IMG/VR virus record: IMGVR_UViG_3300036846_001176
Location: 1 to 64,000 of that record
Length of the DNA stretch: 64,000 nt
Source of the DNA: a virus
Reading direction: 5' to 3' (one strand)
The position numbers and the translations under genes are program-made. Positions 52,845 to 63,061 of this stretch are shown one piece after another (the first letter of the stretch is position 1; every line of letters starts with the position of its first letter). The notes beneath the pieces were generated by a model. The model made no database searches, had not been told where the DNA came from, and was given only the letters and a program-made list of their open reading frames with translations.

Positions 52845-55800
52845 ATGGACGGCTTCACCTTCTTCCTGCCGCTGACCAAGGCGGATCAAGAGAAGCGCCT
52901 GGTCTGGGGCCGTGCGGCCGTCGAGGAACCCGACAAGTCGCGCGAGATCATGGACTACACATCGGCCAAGCCGGAGTTCCAGAAATGGAGCGACGGCTAC
53001 GCCAAGGCCACGCTCGGCAAGAGCTTCGGCAACGTGCGCGCGATGCACAACCCGAGGCACCTGGCCGGCAAGATCGCTGAGATCATCTACAACGATCAGG
53101 CCAAGGCGGTGGATGTCTGCGTCAAAGTGCTGGACCCGGTCGACTGGCAGAAGGTCGAGGAGGGTGGCTACACCGGGTTCAGCATCGGCGGCGGGTATTT
53201 GAAAAAGTGGACCGACCAGCCCTCCGGCTGCACGCGCTACACGCCCCGCATCCAGGAGATCAGCTTCGTCGACAGTCCGTGCATTCCTTCGGCGCGGATC
53301 ATGGAGATGCAGAAGCAGGACGGCTCGACCGAAGAGGTGCGCTTGCGCGGTGTCGCGCGCTCGTTTGCCGAGCTGCTGCCACCACCGACGTTCGGCGATC
53401 TGCATAAGTCAGGAGGAGCGTGGCGCCATCTGGCTGCCGGCGCTGTGGGTGAAACCGCCGGCAGTGCCGCAGGCTCGATGATTGGCGGGGAAAACATCGG
53501 CTCCAACATTGGCGGACAGCTCGGTGGTGCGGCTGGTAGTGCAATCGGGTCAGCCTTCGGCCCGGTTGGCACGTTTGCGGGTGGGACGCTCGGGAGCCTT
53601 GCCGGCTCAGCGATCGGCGGCGCGATCAGCGGTGGCAAGAAGAAAAAGCCGAAGGTGCCGGATCCAGACGACGATGACGACGACATGGGCAAGGCCGGCT
53701 ATTCCGGCATGCGCGGCGTCACCGGCATCGTGCGGCCGCCGAAGAAGCTTCGTCCGGGTGGCAGCATGTTCAAGATCCATCCCGGCATCATCCGCGCGGC
53801 CGCGACCGGTGCGCTGCATGGCGCCAAGATCGCGCGCCGCTATGCGCCGCATGCCGCTCTCATTGGCGCAACCCTTGGCGGCAAGGCTGCCTTCCATGCC
53901 TCGCGCCGCATCGGTGGCCGCATTGCCGACCGCATGATGGAGGCCAATGTCCGCCGCGCCCGGATCTTCGAGGGCATGCACGGGCACTGGCACAAGCCTG
54001 GGCCGCCCTCATCGAGCAGGGCGCTGGTGGTGCATGGCGCCAGTACGCACGACTTTGCCAGGCGGTTGAGCGAGAAGCAGATGCACCACCTGCTCGCCGG
54101 TGCGGGAGCTGCGATGATCGGCGGCGCTGGGGTGGGCGGGGCCACTGGCTATTTCGGCACTAGGCATGCCAGCCGGCGCGCGGAGCGGGCGCTGACGCCG
54201 CGACCACGGCGCATCGCGCGCAAGCAGGAATTGATCGATCGACTGAGCAAGGCGGCTGCGCCCTCGGTGGCGCGCCGAGGGGCGCGGCTGGCAGCGGAAG
54301 CCGCTGCTCTCGGTCTTGGTGTCGGCGTTGGCGCCGCGGCGGCCAATAGGTTCCACGCGCCGGAGCCGAAGCCCTGGAAGCACCACCTACTCTATACCGC
54401 GACGCTCGGGCCAGCCTATGGCGGGTATCTCGCCGGCCGCTACACCGCCGGCTTTCGCGATCGAAAGCCGGACACCGAGGTCACCAAGGCCGAGTACGAA
54501 GGCTCAGCCGCGGATGAGCGCGAGGACCGGCGTGGCGCGCGTCGCATGGGCATGACGCTCGCCCAGTACGAGCGCACGGCGCGCGATCGGCGCGAGGACG
54601 CTGCCGGTGAGCGCCGGATGGGCAAGGCAGCGCTTGGTGGGTATCAGCAGGGCTATGACGACGCGGAGAACGCTGCCGAGGGCACCGAGTTGGCCAATAG
54701 CGCGTTCCGCACAGCCGGCAATTTGTACGGCAAGTTGACCGGCAAAAAGCCGGCGCCGGGCACACAGGGCGCCGTCGAGAAGGTTTCGTTCGGCGCTGTT
54801 GCACCAACGCTGCGCACGATCGGCCGGAGCCTCCGTGCCGCACCACTGAAGACGACACGCCAGTTGGGCGGAGCGGCGGTTGGCCTGGCCGGACGCGCCG
54901 CCCGGCGCAATCCTGCGGCCACCTTCGCGGCCGGCGGCCTGACCGGTGCCGCGCTGGCGCCGTCAGGCAAACGCGAGGACGAAGCGCAGAAGTCCGAACT
55001 GGTCGACCTCGAGCAGCTGCGCAAGAACATCCTGCTGCAGGACGACAACACGGTGAGCCAGTGGCGCGCCGCGCGCTCCGATCAGTGGGAGCCCTCGCAC
55101 GCGCTCGACTTCAGCTATCACGATCCGAACGACCCGCATCAGGTGATGGCCGGCATGCCGGCGCAGGCCAAGGGACCGATGGAGCTCGCCGAGCCGATGG
55201 GCGACATGGCCAAGGCGACCTCGCCCGAGCAGCGCGCGAAAATTCACCAGACCATGCACGAGTTCAAGCATGGCCAGTTGCATTCGTTCCGCGCCGGCGT
55301 GCCGAAGCGGAAGATGCCGAAGGTGGCCAACCGCAAGCAGGCGATCGCCATTGCGCTCAACCAGGCGCGTCGGATGGGCAAAGGCGAGGATCCGATTTTC
55401 GTTGCCGCGCTGACCGATCGGCTGGAAAAGGCAAGCGCCACACGTGGGAAACTCGCCGCTCCCGATGAGCCAGGCAGCTACACGCACCGCAAGCCGGGTG
55501 GTGGAACTGCGTTGGAAAGGCTCGGCATACATCCAAGGCAGCTAGCGAACGCCGCTGCCAGAACGGGGGCCGAGTATGCCATGCCGCATGCGACGCTTGC
55601 CAATCACCCTGCTATGCATGCCGCGTACAGTGCCATGTATAACGCTGGCGCCGGCATGGCTGCGGGAAGAGCGGCAGGTCATCTGGCCAGCACTCTCCAT
55701 CTGACCTCGCCGATCGCGCAGCATGCCGCCGCCGAACTTTCCGCCACGGTCGAACGGCGGATGAAAAACCGCACGATGGAGAGCTCGCTCTCGCATCTCT

Positions 55801-56666
55801 CGCCGAAGGAACGCGAGCAGCGGGTGGCCGCGGCCAAGGCGCGGTGGCGCAAGGAAGGCCACCTCGACATGGAGGAGTACCACGACACACTGCACCGGCA
55901 CGCCTCCGAGGCGCTGCTCGGGCGCGAGAACAAGATGGCGCGCGTCAGCCAGGAGGCCGAGCACTTCTGGCAGAACGTGCATCACGCGCACGAAGCCTAC
56001 GACACGATGAAGCCACACACCGAGGAAGGCTCGCACATCATGATGGAGATCCCGCGGTCCGGCGGGATGCTGCACAACCCATCAGGCATCGGCCTCGAGC
56101 ACTTCAGTCGCTTCGGTCGGCCCAAGCACAAGATCTACCTCATGCACCCCGACGAGGTGGGTGACTGGATCAAGAAGCACGGCAAGGATGCCGGTGTGAA
56201 CAAGGCAGCGCCCTATGGCGTGGTCGAGCATTGGGATGAGCTGAACGAGGTGTCCGAACTCACCAACGAACAGCTCGAAAAGATATTTGGCTCCTCGCTG
56301 ATTGCCGCCGGCGCGAAACGCCTGATCGGCAGCCGGATCGGCCAGGCCGTGGGCGCCACCGCCAAGGATGTCGGCTCGCGCGTGGCCAGCAGCAGGGTCG
56401 GCCAGGCGGTGGGTGATACCGCCAGCGATGTCGGCAGCCGCATCGCCGCCAGCCCAGGCGGGCAAAAGGTCGCCGACGCTGCCAGCAACCTCAAAGGCCG
56501 GATCATCGGTCTGACCGCCCATCCAGCGTATCAGAGCACAGCAAGCGCGCTAAGCAGTCCGATGGGGCGTGCTGGGGTCAATGCGGCCGGGGCTGCCGCG
56601 GCTGGGTATGGTCTAGGACGCATGACGGGCGGCAGCAGCAAACCCGACGACGACGACGACCAGTGA
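52845..56666 (+). CDS. XkdF-like prohead protease fused to a >1000-residue tail
   Basis: Residues 1 to about 165 match XkdF-type prohead proteases: FFLPLTKADQEKRLVWGRAA, MHNPRHLAGKI (candidate catalytic His), GGYTGFSIGGGYLKKW (candidate Ser about 113), ISFVDSPCIPSARI. Then Gly-zipper segments (GSAAGSMIGGENIGSNIGGQ, IGSAFGPVGTFAGGTLGSLA and others), KIHQTMHEFKHGQLHSF with NRKQAIAIALNQARRMGK (DUF6496-like, about 800-850), a helical region, and more Gly-zippers near the C-terminus. At 1273 aa it is several times longer than any XkdF protease I know. Confidence 0.7.
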   Translation: MDGFTFFLPLTKADQEKRLVWGRAAVEEPDKSREIMDYTSAKPEFQKWSDGYAKATLGKSFGNVRAMHNPRHLAGKIAEIIYNDQAKAVDVCVKVLDPVDWQKVEEGGYTGFSIGGGYLKKWTDQPSGCTRYTPRIQEISFVDSPCIPSARIMEMQKQDGSTEEVRLRGVARSFAELLPPPTFGDLHKSGGAWRHLAAGAVGETAGSAAGSMIGGENIGSNIGGQLGGAAGSAIGSAFGPVGTFAGGTLGSLAGSAIGGAISGGKKKKPKVPDPDDDDDDMGKAGYSGMRGVTGIVRPPKKLRPGGSMFKIHPGIIRAAATGALHGAKIARRYAPHAALIGATLGGKAAFHASRRIGGRIADRMMEANVRRARIFEGMHGHWHKPGPPSSSRALVVHGASTHDFARRLSEKQMHHLLAGAGAAMIGGAGVGGATGYFGTRHASRRAERALTPRPRRIARKQELIDRLSKAAAPSVARRGARLAAEAAALGLGVGVGAAAANRFHAPEPKPWKHHLLYTATLGPAYGGYLAGRYTAGFRDRKPDTEVTKAEYEGSAADEREDRRGARRMGMTLAQYERTARDRREDAAGERRMGKAALGGYQQGYDDAENAAEGTELANSAFRTAGNLYGKLTGKKPAPGTQGAVEKVSFGAVAPTLRTIGRSLRAAPLKTTRQLGGAAVGLAGRAARRNPAATFAAGGLTGAALAPSGKREDEAQKSELVDLEQLRKNILLQDDNTVSQWRAARSDQWEPSHALDFSYHDPNDPHQVMAGMPAQAKGPMELAEPMGDMAKATSPEQRAKIHQTMHEFKHGQLHSFRAGVPKRKMPKVANRKQAIAIALNQARRMGKGEDPIFVAALTDRLEKASATRGKLAAPDEPGSYTHRKPGGGTALERLGIHPRQLANAAARTGAEYAMPHATLANHPAMHAAYSAMYNAGAGMAAGRAAGHLASTLHLTSPIAQHAAAELSATVERRMKNRTMESSLSHLSPKEREQRVAAAKARWRKEGHLDMEEYHDTLHRHASEALLGRENKMARVSQEAEHFWQNVHHAHEAYDTMKPHTEEGSHIMMEIPRSGGMLHNPSGIGLEHFSRFGRPKHKIYLMHPDEVGDWIKKHGKDAGVNKAAPYGVVEHWDELNEVSELTNEQLEKIFGSSLIAAGAKRLIGSRIGQAVGATAKDVGSRVASSRVGQAVGDTASDVGSRIAASPGGQKVADAASNLKGRIIGLTAHPAYQSTASALSSPMGRAGVNAAGAAAAGYGLGRMTGGSSKPDDDDDQ

Positions 56667-59600
56667 GCGGGCCCGTGTTCAATCCGGCGATCATCGAGAC
56701 ACTGCGCAAGCGCGTGGCGGCGCATAACGAGATCGTCGCCGGCCATCCGGATCATCAGGTCAAGCTCACGCGGGTGAAGAAGCTCTACAAGCGCTGGCAC
56801 TCGGGTCCGAACCCCGCCGGGCACGCGCTGGCCATGATCGATGGGCGCCTGCTGACCTTGCAGACCCAGGCGCTAGGCACGCTGGCCAAGGCGCGCGAGC
56901 CGTTCGATCCCGGCCGCCACCCGCGCGGCCGCGGCGGACGGTTCAGCGGCGGTGGTGGCGATGACGGCGATGGCGGCCAGCCGCCGGCGCCAGTTCCGTC
57001 CGACGATCCTCTGCTGCAGGCAGCGCAGACCCAGATCATCCCGGAAACCCGCTACAGCGTGATCTGGCCGAAGATCCTCGGCGCAGCTGGCCTTGCCGTC
57101 GGCGCGGGGGTTGGCGCGGTGGCCGATACAAGACTGCCCGGCCAGGGCGGCGGCAGCGTGCCGGATCGCATAGCTACCCACGTGCTCGAGCGCGTCGGCC
57201 GCGGCGGTGGCAAGCTCAGCGGGCGCGTTGCGGCGCTGCTCGCGGTGCGGCTGCCGATCCGCATGGCGCGCGGCGTGATCGGCCGGATCAACCGTGATTA
57301 CAGCATGGCGATCCCGCGGCCGCGGGCCGGCACCGAAGTGCGCTATCGGGCTGCCATCAGGGATGTGGGCGGCAAGGTCGGGGCATGGACCGGTCGCACC
57401 CTGGGCAACACCATGTCCTACCAATCGCTGCCGGCCGGCTACACGCGCCGCCTCGCCGAATTCGAAAGCAACGGCTCGCCGATCGCCGGCCACATCGCCG
57501 GCGGCATCGTCGGTATGGCGGTCCCTGGCCTGCCGATCGCCATGCGCCTGCACGACTGGCAGGAAGAGGCGGGCCCCTACATGGACACGGCGTTCCCGCG
57601 GCGCGTGCAGAAAGCCGTAGACGACCTCTGGAACGCACCCGAGGTGCTGGCCAAGCAGGCGGAACTGCTGGCGCTCGCCGGGGTGCCGGAATTGCGCAAA
57701 AGCGACGGTGCGCTCGACCTCGACCAACTGGAAAAGGCGATAGGCACGCAGGCGCTGCGCGGGCTGTTCAGCGTCATCCGCCGGCCACCGTCGATTTCCG
57801 GGATGTTCCGCCGGCCTGCCGCTGCGGCGGCGGCGGCAGCGGGAGGACCGGATACCGGCGCCTATCATGCCGCTGCCGGGGCGTTCGGGCGAGTGCGACC
57901 GCATGTCGCGGTGCCCAACAACCGCCTGGCGCGCGCGCTCTACATGGCCGGCCATGGGGTGGCGATTGCCGGCGCCGGCGCCGGTGTCGGCGCGCTGACC
58001 GGTGCCGGGCTGGCAGCGTTCGCCTCCGAGCATCCGCGCGATCCGCATACCGGGCAGTTCCGCACCAAGGGGCAGGCGGCGATCGCCGGGGCCAAGCGTG
58101 GCGCGCTGATCGGTGCCGGGATCGGCCTGACCGGCGGCGCGATCGCGGCCACCCAGGCGCAGCGCCGGCTGCTGCGCGAGGCCATCGAGCGGCTGCGCGG
58201 GCGCGCCACCACCAAGGTGACCACCGACGGCGTCACCAAAGACGTCAACCTGCACCAGCAGGCGCACGAGGAGGCCCAGGCCGCGGCGCGCACGGCCTAC
58301 GCGCATCAGTTCCACGATGAGCACCGACTGGGCCGGCAGCGCATTCCGGCGGCCGCCGCCAACGTGACCGGCGAGGACCACATCAAGCACATCGGCGCCG
58401 AACTGCAGCGCCACGCCGTTGAGACCTTCATGGCCGAGAAGGGCACGGCGATGCAGGCCGGTGCCAAGGTCTGGTATCGCCATCAACTCGAGGCCGGCTT
58501 CGAGGCCGCGGTCAGACGCGCGTTCGGCGAACTGCCCAAGGGGCAGCGCAGCATTCCGCGCAAGACGAAGTTCGGCACGCTGTTCGATGCGATCGACAAG
58601 CGCAAGCTGAAGCCCAATCAGCGCAAGCTCTGGAACAGCCTGGTCATCACCCGCCGCAAGGGCCTCAAGGACATCGAGGACGTCTATCGGGGCCGTTCCA
58701 GGGAGGTGCAGCGGCATGGCGCGACGTTGGGTCGGGAGATGCGCGAGCACGCGCATCTGACCGAGGTCTTGCCGACGATTTCCCATGACTGGGCGGCGCT
58801 GAAGAATTCCGAGCCGACGCTCGAGCAGATCCGCGAGTTCGCCAAGACGACGATGGGTCACACCGTGCGCTCGCAGAGCGTCGAGACCGCGATCGAGGAG
58901 GTCGACCACCGCATTCCGACCTGGCTGGAGGGTGCGACCGTCCGGCATACCGCGCTTGGGACCCAGATCGAACAGGACAAGGCAGCCTACAACGCGCTGA
59001 AGGCGGCGGCCGACCAGGGGTTCGATCCGCAGGAAGCGCAGACCATCGAGAACCCGTTCTCGACCAACAAGAAGAACCGGATGTTCGAGCCGCTGATCGG
59101 CGACATCCCGGGGCACCTGCAGAGGCTGCGCGAGGCAGCGGTCAAGCCGTTCCACGACGCGTTGGCAGCCGAGGTCGCGGCCGCGCACGGGCATCTCGGC
59201 GAGATGATCGACGCGACCGAAGCCTCGCTGCAGGCGCGCGCGACGGATCCCGGCGTGATCGAGCGGATGGCGCCCAAGATCATGGCGGCGATGGCGGGGC
59301 GCATGAAGCAGGCGGCGATCGACACCGCCAACCTGGCACGCGCGCACCGCGACAGCCTGTCCGGCACGATGCGCGACATCTACGACCAGGTGTATGTTCA
59401 CACCAATCCGACCAACGCCTGGGCGTCGGCCAAGAAGATGGCGATGAACGCCGCCGATTATGGCGAGAAAATCGGCGACTGGGTGCGCCGCAACCACAAG
59501 ATGATCTGGGGGCTGATCGGCATCGGCACCGCGGTCGGGGTCATCGACATGACCGCGCCGCGCGGCAAGCGGCTCAATATGCCGCGGCGGCCGAAGGACA

Positions 59601-61456
59601 TGGACGTCGTCTTCGAGGTGCCCGATCCGATCAAGCGGCCGGGCGAGGCGCTCTACGGGCTGTCCTATCGCGACACCAAGAACCGCGAGAAGTTCCTCTG
59701 GGGCACGCATATCCGCAACCGCGAAGGCACCGATTACGCGGACATTCCGCCGGGCGCCGAAGTCGAGCGGATAAAGGGCTCGCTGCGCAACTTCAGTGGC
59801 AGCGGTGGCGGCAAGATCAACGTGCAGGACGAGGCCGTGGTGCGGAAGGCCATGGCAGCGGTGGGCGCGAAGCTGAAAAAGGGCGGGCCGCCAGGGTTTG
59901 AGTTCGAGCACCGCGATCCGAACCAGACCGACGGTGACGCCAACCGCGCCGGCCAGGAGATCACCAACGCGCTCAACCGGACGCATATCCGCGAGAACCT
60001 GCGCAACGTGAAGGGCGACGAGGCGCACCCCGACGCCGACCCGTTCTGGCACTCGCTGGCGCAGATCTTTACCGGTGAGGGCAGCGGGCTCATGACGCTG
60101 CGGCAGCGCGCCGGCCTGCTGTTCGGCTTCCAGGACGTCAAGGCCAACCAACTCCGCCGCGGCATCCTGCCGAACGCATCAGCCTACCAGGGAAGCGACG
60201 CCACAAAGGTCGTTCCCGAGATCAGGAAGCTCATCAATATCGGCCGCTTGGCACCGCGCAACGCCGAGGAATACGGCAACATGCGACGGCTGATCTGGAT
60301 GAGCGGTCAGCGTGGTGTCGGCGGAAACGTGCAGAACAGCCTGGTCCAGGATCTGAACAGGGTCTGGACCAGGGCGCATCACAGCAATCCGCCGACCGAG
60401 GTCAGCGCTGCGACCACGCCGCCGCCAGGGGCGGCTGCCTCGCATCAGGCCAGGTTCGAGACGGAGTTCGTCAACATCCTCGACAGCATGCCGCAAGAAG
60501 ATCGCCCGCTGATGTGGCACGACGAACGGGATTTCCACGACGAGCTCTCGCAGATGTACATGTCCGAACGCACGCGCAGTCATGCGGCCGGGCAGGACGA
60601 CAATACCGCGCACCGCCATGCGATGGAGGTGATCAACGAGGCGCTCGACCGGTATCGCACCGTCGAACAGGCCGAACCGCTCGGCGATCTCTACAAGATG
60701 TTCGGCCTGACCAAGCTGCTGCCCGACCATCATCGCCAGCGCATGGGCCTGCCGCCGATTTCCGGCGCCTCCAGCGAGCAGCGCCTCGCTCAGCCGCAAC
60801 CAGCTTCGCCGGGGCCGATGCAGCCCGAGGAGTTCGCCCACCAGCGGCCGCCCGAGAGCCCGGGTATGGCGCCGACGCAGCCGTCGCGCCCGTCGGGGAC
60901 AGCGCACGTCCTTGGCCAGGTCGGCTCCTACGGCCTGTCGCAGGCCGGCTACGATGCGGTGCGTCATCTCACCGCGCATTTCATGCCGTCCGGCGGGATG
61001 GTCAGCCGGGCGATGAAGATCGGCCTGAACACCATCGGCGGCGGTGTCGGTGGTGGGGCATTGGGCGAAGCCGGCGGCCACGCGATTGGCCGCGCCATGG
61101 GCGACTATTCGCCGCAGCAGCGGCCCGACGACACCGGGACCATGGTCGGCCAGACGACCGGCACCCTGGCCCAGGTCGGCTTCAACATGGCGGCCCCGCG
61201 CATTGGCCGCTCGGCGGTCGGCCAGGCCATGCGGCGCGGTGTCACCGGCACCGTCGCGCGCGTGCTCGGCGGCGCGGTCGGCACGATGGCTGATCCCTGG
61301 ATCGGGCCATCGGGTACACTCATCGGCGCGACGCTGGCCGGCGCCCTGGCCGACGAGGGGGCGGACATCCTCTACCGCCACCTTCACCACTACGGCGAGC
61401 ATGTGCCGCAACATGCGCTCAAGACCCTCGGCCACCAGCGGCAGTCCGCGACATGA
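56663..61456 (+). CDS. giant head-module protein, 1597 aa
   Basis: Not recognised. FDPGRHPRGRGGRFSGG (about 76-92) is the HPRD..GQF-like motif seen in many head proteins; HPRDPHTGQFRTKGQAAIAG (about 458) repeats it, followed by a Gly-zipper (GALIGAGIGLTGGAIAATQA). The middle is long and helical; more zippers near the C-terminus (GGGVGGGALGEAGGHAIGRA; PSGTLIGATLAGALADEGAD). GTGA overlap with the previous gene. Probably an internal virion protein that enters the cell with DNA. No lysozyme motif visible. Confidence 0.6.
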   Translation: MSGPVFNPAIIETLRKRVAAHNEIVAGHPDHQVKLTRVKKLYKRWHSGPNPAGHALAMIDGRLLTLQTQALGTLAKAREPFDPGRHPRGRGGRFSGGGGDDGDGGQPPAPVPSDDPLLQAAQTQIIPETRYSVIWPKILGAAGLAVGAGVGAVADTRLPGQGGGSVPDRIATHVLERVGRGGGKLSGRVAALLAVRLPIRMARGVIGRINRDYSMAIPRPRAGTEVRYRAAIRDVGGKVGAWTGRTLGNTMSYQSLPAGYTRRLAEFESNGSPIAGHIAGGIVGMAVPGLPIAMRLHDWQEEAGPYMDTAFPRRVQKAVDDLWNAPEVLAKQAELLALAGVPELRKSDGALDLDQLEKAIGTQALRGLFSVIRRPPSISGMFRRPAAAAAAAAGGPDTGAYHAAAGAFGRVRPHVAVPNNRLARALYMAGHGVAIAGAGAGVGALTGAGLAAFASEHPRDPHTGQFRTKGQAAIAGAKRGALIGAGIGLTGGAIAATQAQRRLLREAIERLRGRATTKVTTDGVTKDVNLHQQAHEEAQAAARTAYAHQFHDEHRLGRQRIPAAAANVTGEDHIKHIGAELQRHAVETFMAEKGTAMQAGAKVWYRHQLEAGFEAAVRRAFGELPKGQRSIPRKTKFGTLFDAIDKRKLKPNQRKLWNSLVITRRKGLKDIEDVYRGRSREVQRHGATLGREMREHAHLTEVLPTISHDWAALKNSEPTLEQIREFAKTTMGHTVRSQSVETAIEEVDHRIPTWLEGATVRHTALGTQIEQDKAAYNALKAAADQGFDPQEAQTIENPFSTNKKNRMFEPLIGDIPGHLQRLREAAVKPFHDALAAEVAAAHGHLGEMIDATEASLQARATDPGVIERMAPKIMAAMAGRMKQAAIDTANLARAHRDSLSGTMRDIYDQVYVHTNPTNAWASAKKMAMNAADYGEKIGDWVRRNHKMIWGLIGIGTAVGVIDMTAPRGKRLNMPRRPKDMDVVFEVPDPIKRPGEALYGLSYRDTKNREKFLWGTHIRNREGTDYADIPPGAEVERIKGSLRNFSGSGGGKINVQDEAVVRKAMAAVGAKLKKGGPPGFEFEHRDPNQTDGDANRAGQEITNALNRTHIRENLRNVKGDEAHPDADPFWHSLAQIFTGEGSGLMTLRQRAGLLFGFQDVKANQLRRGILPNASAYQGSDATKVVPEIRKLINIGRLAPRNAEEYGNMRRLIWMSGQRGVGGNVQNSLVQDLNRVWTRAHHSNPPTEVSAATTPPPGAAASHQARFETEFVNILDSMPQEDRPLMWHDERDFHDELSQMYMSERTRSHAAGQDDNTAHRHAMEVINEALDRYRTVEQAEPLGDLYKMFGLTKLLPDHHRQRMGLPPISGASSEQRLAQPQPASPGPMQPEEFAHQRPPESPGMAPTQPSRPSGTAHVLGQVGSYGLSQAGYDAVRHLTAHFMPSGGMVSRAMKIGLNTIGGGVGGGALGEAGGHAIGRAMGDYSPQQRPDDTGTMVGQTTGTLAQVGFNMAAPRIGRSAVGQAMRRGVTGTVARVLGGAVGTMADPWIGPSGTLIGATLAGALADEGADILYRHLHHYGEHVPQHALKTLGHQRQSAT

Positions 61457-63006
61457 GCGGCGCCGGTGGCGGCATGACGACCGGTCCCGGAGGGTCGGGA
61501 GGCGGCTTCGCCCAGAGTTCGAACCCATTCGGGGGACTGAACAACACCGACCTGCGGCCCGGCCGCCGCAGACGACGTCAGCTGCTCAACACATCCTGGG
61601 TCACGCGCACAAAGGAGCCTGCCATGCGCAAGGATGTAGCTACCCTCGTCGACACGCTCCGCGACAGCGTGGCTGGTATCGTCGCGTCCGGTGCGCCGGA
61701 CATGGATCAGTTGCTGACCAAGAGCTTCGGCGAGTTCGGCGAAGCGCTCGGCGGCCAACTCGAGGAGGAATACGGCCCCGATCCCGAGCCGATCGGCGAA
61801 GGCCTCGACCATATCGCGCTGTTCGCCAACGGCCTCGCCAAGATGGCCGACAACATCGCCGCGATCAAAGGCGACGAGGACGTGCCGCTGCTCGACCGCT
61901 TCATCGATCATGGCGCGCTGGTGCTGAAGCAACTGGCCAACGACACCGCCGAACTGCCGGAGGACGACCAGGACATCGGCCGCGCCGAGGCCTCCGGCGA
62001 GTTGGTGAAGATCGAGGGCAGCTGGGGCGAGATGCTGGTGAAGAGCCAGTTGCCGGAGGAATACGCGGCCTATCTGACTGAGCCGCTCGACGTGCTGACC
62101 GAGATGGCGACGCTCGGCACCAGCCTCGTCGAGGACGCGCGCGACATGGCCGACGCGCTCCTGAAGCAGGACCCGGAGAGCATCCCGGAGGAACTGGTCG
62201 ACGCGTTGCCGCTGGTGTTCGAGAAGGCCGACAACCCGTTCCGGCGGAAGCGGCCCGACGATGCCCGCGACGGCGGCGGCCAGGACGACGATCCCGATGA
62301 TGGTCAGGATGACCAGCCGCAGGGCGGTGGCCGTCAAGCTGGCCCGCCGGGCCAGGGCGGTGGTCGTCAGGTTGGTCCGCCGGGCCAGGGCGCGCCTGGA
62401 CAGGACCCGGGTGACCAGGGCGGCGCGCCGGGCGACGACATGCCGCAGAACCCGGTCGAGACCATCACCAAGCTCGCCTCGATCATCGTGGTGATCGCCG
62501 GCTCGATGCAGCAGGCGATGGGCGGCGACATGGCAGGCCAGCAGGACCAGGCCGGCGGCCAGGGCGCCGATATTCGCAATGTCGGGTTGCAGCGCGGCGA
62601 GCCGTTGCTCGATCAGCCGCTGGCGAAGATCTTCGCCGGCGAGGCCGAGATCAACGCGCCTGGCATTGGCCAGATGACGCTGTTCGGCGCGATCGAGGAA
62701 CTCGCCAAGCTGCAAGACGCGGTGCCGGATCTGCGGAAGCAACTCGGCCAGAAAGACGAGGCATTCCGGTTGCTGAAGCAGCGCTTCGACGAACTGGCCG
62801 GCCAGCCGGTGCCGTCGCGTGGTGCGGCCAAGCCGGTCGCCGTCTCGAAGGGCGAGGACATGGGCGGCGGCGTGCCGTCGGTCGAGGCCGACGTGGCAAC
62901 GCTGGAGAAATTGGCCAAGGAGGGCGGCGAGGGCGGCGCCGCCGCGAAATTCCTGATCGGCCGCGTGCACCAGGCTGGCGGTTCGCCGCTGGTTCCGCCA
63001 AACTAG
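61453..63006 (+). CDS. acidic head-module protein, 517 aa
   Basis: Not recognised. Acidic helical N-terminal half (DMDQLLTKSFGEFGEALGGQ; AELPEDDQDIGRAEASGELV), a Gly/Gln/Asp repeat linker with GPPGQGGGRQ, then a C-terminal helical part (EELAKLQDAVPDLRKQLGQK). Composition and place just before the capsid gene fit a scaffold. ATGA overlap at 61453, but AAGGAGCC before ATG 61624 suggests a second or true start there. Confidence 0.6.
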   Translation: MSGAGGGMTTGPGGSGGGFAQSSNPFGGLNNTDLRPGRRRRRQLLNTSWVTRTKEPAMRKDVATLVDTLRDSVAGIVASGAPDMDQLLTKSFGEFGEALGGQLEEEYGPDPEPIGEGLDHIALFANGLAKMADNIAAIKGDEDVPLLDRFIDHGALVLKQLANDTAELPEDDQDIGRAEASGELVKIEGSWGEMLVKSQLPEEYAAYLTEPLDVLTEMATLGTSLVEDARDMADALLKQDPESIPEELVDALPLVFEKADNPFRRKRPDDARDGGGQDDDPDDGQDDQPQGGGRQAGPPGQGGGRQVGPPGQGAPGQDPGDQGGAPGDDMPQNPVETITKLASIIVVIAGSMQQAMGGDMAGQQDQAGGQGADIRNVGLQRGEPLLDQPLAKIFAGEAEINAPGIGQMTLFGAIEELAKLQDAVPDLRKQLGQKDEAFRLLKQRFDELAGQPVPSRGAAKPVAVSKGEDMGGGVPSVEADVATLEKLAKEGGEGGAAAKFLIGRVHQAGGSPLVPPN

Positions 63007-63031
63007 AACCTCGCTAGACACAAACCCCCTT

Positions 63032-63061
63032 GGGCCGCTCTGCCGGGCGGCCCGTTTTTTT
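63032..63061 (+). terminator. rho-independent terminator
   Basis: GGGCCG/CGGCCC stem followed by TTTTTTT, 25 nt after the stop of 61453-63006. It separates the giant-protein operon from the capsid gene. Confidence 0.85.
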
